DNA of 21,052 nt. Origin: Ascoidea tarda (nom. inval.). Its lineage: Eukaryota; Ascomycota; Saccharomycetes; Ascoideales; Ascoideaceae. This document shows positions 19,201 to 21,052 of the stretch, in pieces; position 1 is the first letter of the stretch, and each line of letters opens with the position of its first letter. Below the pieces are notes generated by a model. That model did no database searches. It saw only the letters and a program-made list of their open reading frames with translations, and was not told where the DNA came from. The DNA lies in contig JAKTTS010000271.1 in assembly GCA_030560485.1 (NCBI GenBank), positions 1-21,052 on the forward strand. The letters are read 5' to 3'. Both the position numbers and the translations under genes were made by a program.

Positions 19201-19318
19201 AATAAGCATTTTGAAAGGAATTGATGTTGTTGGTTTGAGTCTTGAAAGTGTCGAAACCTGCTACCTTGAAGACGAGTAAAGCAAAATGAAAGAGCAAATA
19301 TATGAAGGCGAAATCCAT
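16211..19318 (-). CDS. Large type I membrane protein with about five fasciclin (FAS1) repeats, YLR001C/Fsc1-like
   Basis: This gene encodes 1035 residues from ATG 19318; the codon just upstream is TTG. A signal peptide covers about 1-20. FAS1-type units can be recognised by their H1 motifs (ITLVAPVNQAF, ITALIPTNS, TIFVTQDL, YTIFLPCFNSW, FSIILPNHLSL) at about 112, 303, 452, 600 and 793. H2-like partners include IVHGIINLL, LLYHIVDEK and GVVHPVEDILF. Asn-rich and acidic loops separate the units. One membrane segment lies at about 915-940, followed by a 95-residue cytosolic tail with sorting-type motifs ESARLI (965-970) and YGSL (995-998). Five FAS1 domains plus one C-terminal membrane segment match S. 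pombe Fsc1, a vacuole-membrane protein needed for autophagosome-vacuole fusion; S. cerevisiae YLR001C is the nearer homologue. The tail supports vacuolar delivery. Molecular function is unknown. Confidence 0.87.
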   Translation of the reverse strand: MDFAFIYLLFHFALLVFKVAGFDTFKTQTNNINSFQNAYSKANDVGNLHVGTAFQSSQYADSNNDVDGGDGDPQITTTVIDILSSNSDFSYFLRILQKNKLIPVLNQFENITLVAPVNQAFLESDMINIENPGDPDSIYDQLDQIVFSQNDLYQYIIGLPIFSYDLDGIEIFKSMYSNDVQYPDLSNIDPSSNLDGDNITYSPILFNNINNTINFFNINNIFVKYPDLFANTQNSIVHGIINLLNRLSPICNLINNNNNIIRTTENYPNNNYNQKNENNENNFISIYSSFLSDYYCPCLTNITALIPTNSVLDLNEIELNYLNSNYGSADKLILTNHFLISDYIGGSINDNQLYQNFNNVSLNLSSVNNGNNLVWHNYSLLSNNEHDVVFFRSNILSNNAIIHLFNSNFDKNILIPFNPRKYLYSLNCSDFVKEVDFRELGYLIDDIQLNQTIFVTQDLNDDDNDNDNQLSEKSLQSSSLSNLNTLLYHIVDEKISTLKSGIYNTNVCNNKKLGKNCQKLKINKINQSNFIINDNTLINTSLNTFKNISIGNTVIYLIDQDLSLPNSLSSSVGSFLKCSRSLNYLNELNLLNLISNKKGYTIFLPCFNSWSSLDLTLDYLEKNLTALNLIMKNSIINGLVYSDFNDSIITSNLLGESIEIKSINSDEINDDDNFNGNFHHNQIDIKSGNDNSYHPDEDDDFIENEIHKYNVLSINSHDSKDYLKVEKYSDILFNQGVVHPVEDILFPRNVQISLTNLIETTQSFNTYPSSSFIDLLHRANLSYILDPKSSNNFSIILPNHLSLIESNITIESSLNFLEVFLKLHILPNPSNDENGNTIFNCDQKIPTLLDGVHLVCRKLSSKTIMLQIEEGQDHEVRVLNRGCTTFNNKSCVFVIDRPINPEWLDDDKYHIRLPIAAMGLGFIIGIVCIFLLLSCFLMVVGKNKKGTDEELNNTDNTPTSSTLGESARLIRNNSHYTPNHSPKSSAGRSNTKRGYGSLNEFGEGTSANEIANKTVPVDPNHVYIRNNSDLDLPNV

Positions 19319-19572
19319 CAATTGAAACTGAAGTTGTTATTCAGACAAACCAACCTGGAGAGATAACTGAAAGAAAGAGCTTAACTGAGCTCGAAATATA
19401 AAACAATAGAACGAAAGAAATCAGACACCAATTGGCAAAGAGCAAAGAAGAAACAAACTGTAATTTGAGCAGATAAGGCAAGGGAAATTGGACCTCGTTA
19501 TCTTCGGCAACACGTGCTTTTATCACGTGCAGTGCAAGCTTGATTTTTGTTGGAGAAGCAAAAAGAAGATTT
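19319..19572 (-). promoter_or_regulatory. Upstream region of the fasciclin gene with paired CACGTG boxes
   Basis: CACGTG occurs at 19511-19516 and 19524-19529, spaced 13 bp apart, about 195-210 bp upstream of the fasciclin ATG. In yeasts this core is bound by bHLH factors such as Cbf1 and Pho4 (and Tye7, Ino2/4-like proteins). The pair lies between the fasciclin gene and the 3' end of the tRNA gene, so the fasciclin gene is the likely target. Confidence 0.55.
19560..19565 (-). terminator. RNA polymerase III terminator of tRNA-Val
   Basis: A run of six A on the plus strand reads as T6 on the tRNA strand, beginning 7 bases past the discriminator base. This is the usual Pol III stop signal. Confidence 0.8.
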
Positions 19573-19646
19573 GATTTTGCCCAGGATCGAACTGGGGACG
19601 TTCTGCGTGTTAAGCAGATGCCATAACCGACTAGACCACAAAACCA
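19573..19646 (-). tRNA. tRNA-Val (anticodon AAC)
   Basis: The 74-nt minus-strand sequence folds as a complete cloverleaf. The acceptor stem is GGTTTTG/CAAAATC with discriminator A. The A box is TGGTCTAGTCGG (19628-19639) and the B box AGTTCGATCC (19585-19594). The anticodon stem is TCTGC/GCAGA around loop TTAACAC, with anticodon AAC at 19612-19610. It differs from S. cerevisiae tRNA-Val(AAC) only by a compensated base pair in the acceptor stem. There is no intron, and CCA is not encoded. Confidence 0.97.
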
Positions 19647-19747
19647 ACTGGATATAGATTAGGTTTTTGAAATAACTATGAACCTTTATATTAGAAAAGG
19701 TATGGGACTTTAACTCTTAAGATCCTAAACTTTTCTCTATCTGATTT

Positions 19748-19785
19748 GTGTAGGTTTTCCCCTGTAAGTTCAGGTTTCCCTACAC
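19748..19785. repeat. Imperfect inverted repeat (potential hairpin)
   Basis: GTGTAGG (19748-19754) and CCTG (19761-19764) pair with CCTACAC (19779-19785) and CAGG (19771-19774). An internal loop of 6/4 bases separates the stems, and the terminal loop is TAAGTT. It lies about 100 bp 5' of the tRNA on the tRNA strand. Function unknown. Confidence 0.4.
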
Positions 19786-19853
19786 CTTGCTTGGAATTAA
19801 CGAGTTGGTTTTGGTTATTCTTAAACAACAGTTTATAGCTACTATATAGGTTT

Positions 19854-20024
19854 ATGAGTCCCATATGGCTGGCTCGCAGTCACGGAATATTAATAATAAT
19901 AATAATAACAATATTTGAACTAGTCAATAAAAAAGTAAATTTAGTAATTGAAAATGGAAACTCAGAAGACATTTATGTTTTTGGAAATGTAGGAAATCAT
20001 GAAATAAAAGTTAGTAAAATTTAG
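19854..20024 (+). CDS. Doubtful 56-codon open frame upstream of NOP14
   Basis: ATG 19854 to TAG 20022-20024 encodes 56 residues. A run of isoleucines from the (ATA)n repeat is followed by a protein-like segment (LVNKKVNLVIENGNSEDIY, then VFGNVGNHEIKVSKI). The segment vaguely recalls the luminal part of Irc22/TRAP-alpha-like proteins, but this is only an impression. It may be a gene remnant or chance. A second ATG at 19865 in another frame reads MAGSQ and then Asn repeats to a stop at 19916-19918. Confidence 0.18.
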   Translation: MSPIWLARSHGILIIIIITIFELVNKKVNLVIENGNSEDIYVFGNVGNHEIKVSKI

Positions 20025-20277
20025 TTTTGATGGCAATGTAGCAATGTACGAATAATTCAGAAGGATTTTCTTTTAGCCTTGTAGCCCTATTATCAGGGCC
20101 TATAAGATTTATTTTCGCATAAGCCAACATTTGGTTTTCACAGGGAAAAGTCACATTTCAAATTTTTTTTGGACTTTGAAAAATTTCATAAATCATTTGA
20201 AAATTATTCAATTGAAAAAAAAAATTATAGTCTCTGATATCCAATTATTCAAAATTTCACTATAAAGTATTAAAATC

Positions 20278-20997
20278 ATGGCTCAAAATAAGAAGAAAAG
20301 ATCTGGAAAACAACACTTTGACAATAGAGATAAAGTCATTGCAAAAATAAGAGAACAAGCAAACCCTTTTGATTTGAAATTTAATCGTCAAAAAGTCGAT
20401 ATTGTTAATACGAAAAATCTTAAAGGAAACCCAGGTATCTCAAAACAAAAAGCCGAAAATGAGAGAAAACTTGCTTATCAATTGAAAAAATCAAGAAAAA
20501 ATAAAATCGGCGGATTAGTTGATCGTCGTTTTGGTGAAAATGATTCTAATCTTTCATTAGAAGAAAAAATGTTAGAACGTTTCACAAGAGAAAAACAATC
20601 TTCTTCAAAAAAATCTTTATATGATATTGAAAATGATGACAATGATGGTGCCTTTGATTTTGATAATGATTCTTTGACTCATTATGGTCAAACTTTATCT
20701 TTAAAAGATGACTTTGATGAAGGTGATTTAGGTATACCAAAATCCAATGATTCTGGTTCAGATAATGAAAATGATGGTTTTAGAATAAAAAAACATCAGT
20801 TGGACGACAATCTTGAACAACCTATCAAAAAAAAAACTAAAGCTGAAGTAATGAAAGAGATTGTTGCTAAATCAAAATTTTATAAACATGAACGTCAAAA
20901 ATTGCAAGAAAAAAGATTAGAAACTGTAGAAGATTTAGATGATCAATTTGATGAAATTATGAATGCTCTTGGTACTGTTAAAATGAAAAAAAATATA

Positions 20998-21052
<55 letters not shown>
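20278..21052 (+). CDS. NOP14: NOP14, small-subunit processome protein, N-terminal part (runs off right edge)
   Basis: ATG 20278 opens 258 codons to the window end; the frame has an upstream stop 13-15 bases before the ATG. Nop14 is a nucleolar U3/SSU-processome component needed for 18S rRNA maturation and 40S assembly, working with Noc4, Emg1 and Utp14-class proteins. The family blocks appear in order: AKIREQANPFDLKFNRQK (about 22-39), NPGISKQKAENERK (50-63), GLVDRRFGENDSN (78-90), LEEKMLERFTREKQ (93-106), SLTHYGQTLSLKDDFDEGDL (131-150), KTKAEVMKEIVAKSKFYKHE (186-205) and EDLDDQFDEIM. About 35-40 N-terminal residues conserved in fungi (MAGSQL...GLTG in S. cerevisiae) are missing. The fragment ends in an Asn run encoded only by AAT, in the linker where family members are variable. 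Confidence 0.95.
20998..21052 (+). repeat. AAT microsatellite coding poly-Asn, reaching the window end
   Basis: Eighteen uninterrupted AAT codons fill the last 55 bases. The repeat extends past the edge, so its true length is unknown; a contig end at a collapsed repeat is possible. Confidence 0.95.

Larger units (their letters stand above)
19647..20277. other. Intergenic region between tRNA-Val and NOP14
   Basis: This 631-bp stretch contains an imperfect hairpin (19748-19785), a short (TAA)n microsatellite at about 19889-19908, and two overlapping small open frames starting at 19854 and 19865. The last 130 bp before NOP14 are A/T-rich with poly-A and poly-T runs, as in a yeast promoter. I looked for LTR ends, common next to tRNA genes, and found none. 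A GTAAGT at 19764 has no matching coding frame before it. Confidence 0.45.

Noticed and set aside
19647-19900. Possible solo LTR next to the tRNA gene
   Set aside because: No matching TG...CA ends, target duplications or primer-binding sequence were seen; only a small hairpin is present.
19864-20278. NOP14 intron joining MAGSQ to the main exon
   Set aside because: Not adopted as an annotation: the only candidate donor GTCACG is non-consensus and no TACTAAC-like branch point is present. Kept only as a finding to test.
1-21052. A new multi-gene defence, mobile or biosynthetic system
   Set aside because: The genes are recognisable single-function yeast housekeeping genes without shared operon-like organisation; nothing in the sequence supports a new system.

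Overview
The window is nuclear DNA from an AT-rich budding yeast (Saccharomycotina). The evidence is compact intron-poor genes, yeast-type orthologues (MEC1, GOR1, BDH1, GNT1, a YLR001C-like fasciclin protein, NOP14), an intronless tRNA-Val(AAC) nearly identical to the yeast one, and asparagine-rich low-complexity tracts. I cannot name the species. By hand count CTG is almost absent as a codon: none in BDH1, GNT1 or the NOP14 fragment, one each in the GOR1-like and fasciclin genes, and about nine in the 2556-codon MEC1. This may be AT bias, or a mark of a lineage with an unusual or recently changed CUG code (CUG-Ser or Ascoidea/Saccharomycopsis-like yeasts).

Layout. 1-178 (-) is the 5' end of an unidentified gene that leaves the window. 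It is divergent from MEC1 (674-8344, +), the ATR-type checkpoint kinase, and the two share a 495-bp region holding a GC-rich island with inverted repeats. Next comes a broken F-box/leucine-rich-repeat-like gene (8836-9880, +). A mitochondrial-looking D-2-hydroxyacid dehydrogenase of the GOR1 type (10454-11578, -) is divergent from a (R,R)-butanediol dehydrogenase (BDH1, 12254-13396, +); the BDH1 start codon directly follows a striking 8-bp-period repeat. A GT8-family Golgi glycosyltransferase (GNT1-like, 13945-15759, +) converges on a large type I membrane protein with about five fasciclin repeats (16211-19318, -). Then follow a tRNA-Val gene (19573-19646, -) and the 5' part of NOP14 (20278 to the window end, +), cut off inside a pure AAT/poly-Asn tract.

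The genes are mostly unrelated housekeeping functions: DNA-damage signalling, carbonyl/acetoin redox metabolism, Golgi glycosylation, a probable vacuole-membrane protein, and 40S ribosome biogenesis. The GOR1/BDH1 pair is the only plausible functional neighbourhood, since both are NAD(P)-dependent oxidoreductases of small carbonyl compounds sharing a divergent upstream region. I found no mobile element, CRISPR, virus-like element or clearly new multi-gene system. The items most worth checking are the CTG avoidance, the octamer array before BDH1, the sorting signals in the fasciclin protein tail, the presequence on the GOR1-like enzyme, and the missing conserved N-terminus of NOP14 together with a suggestive upstream MAGSQ reading frame.
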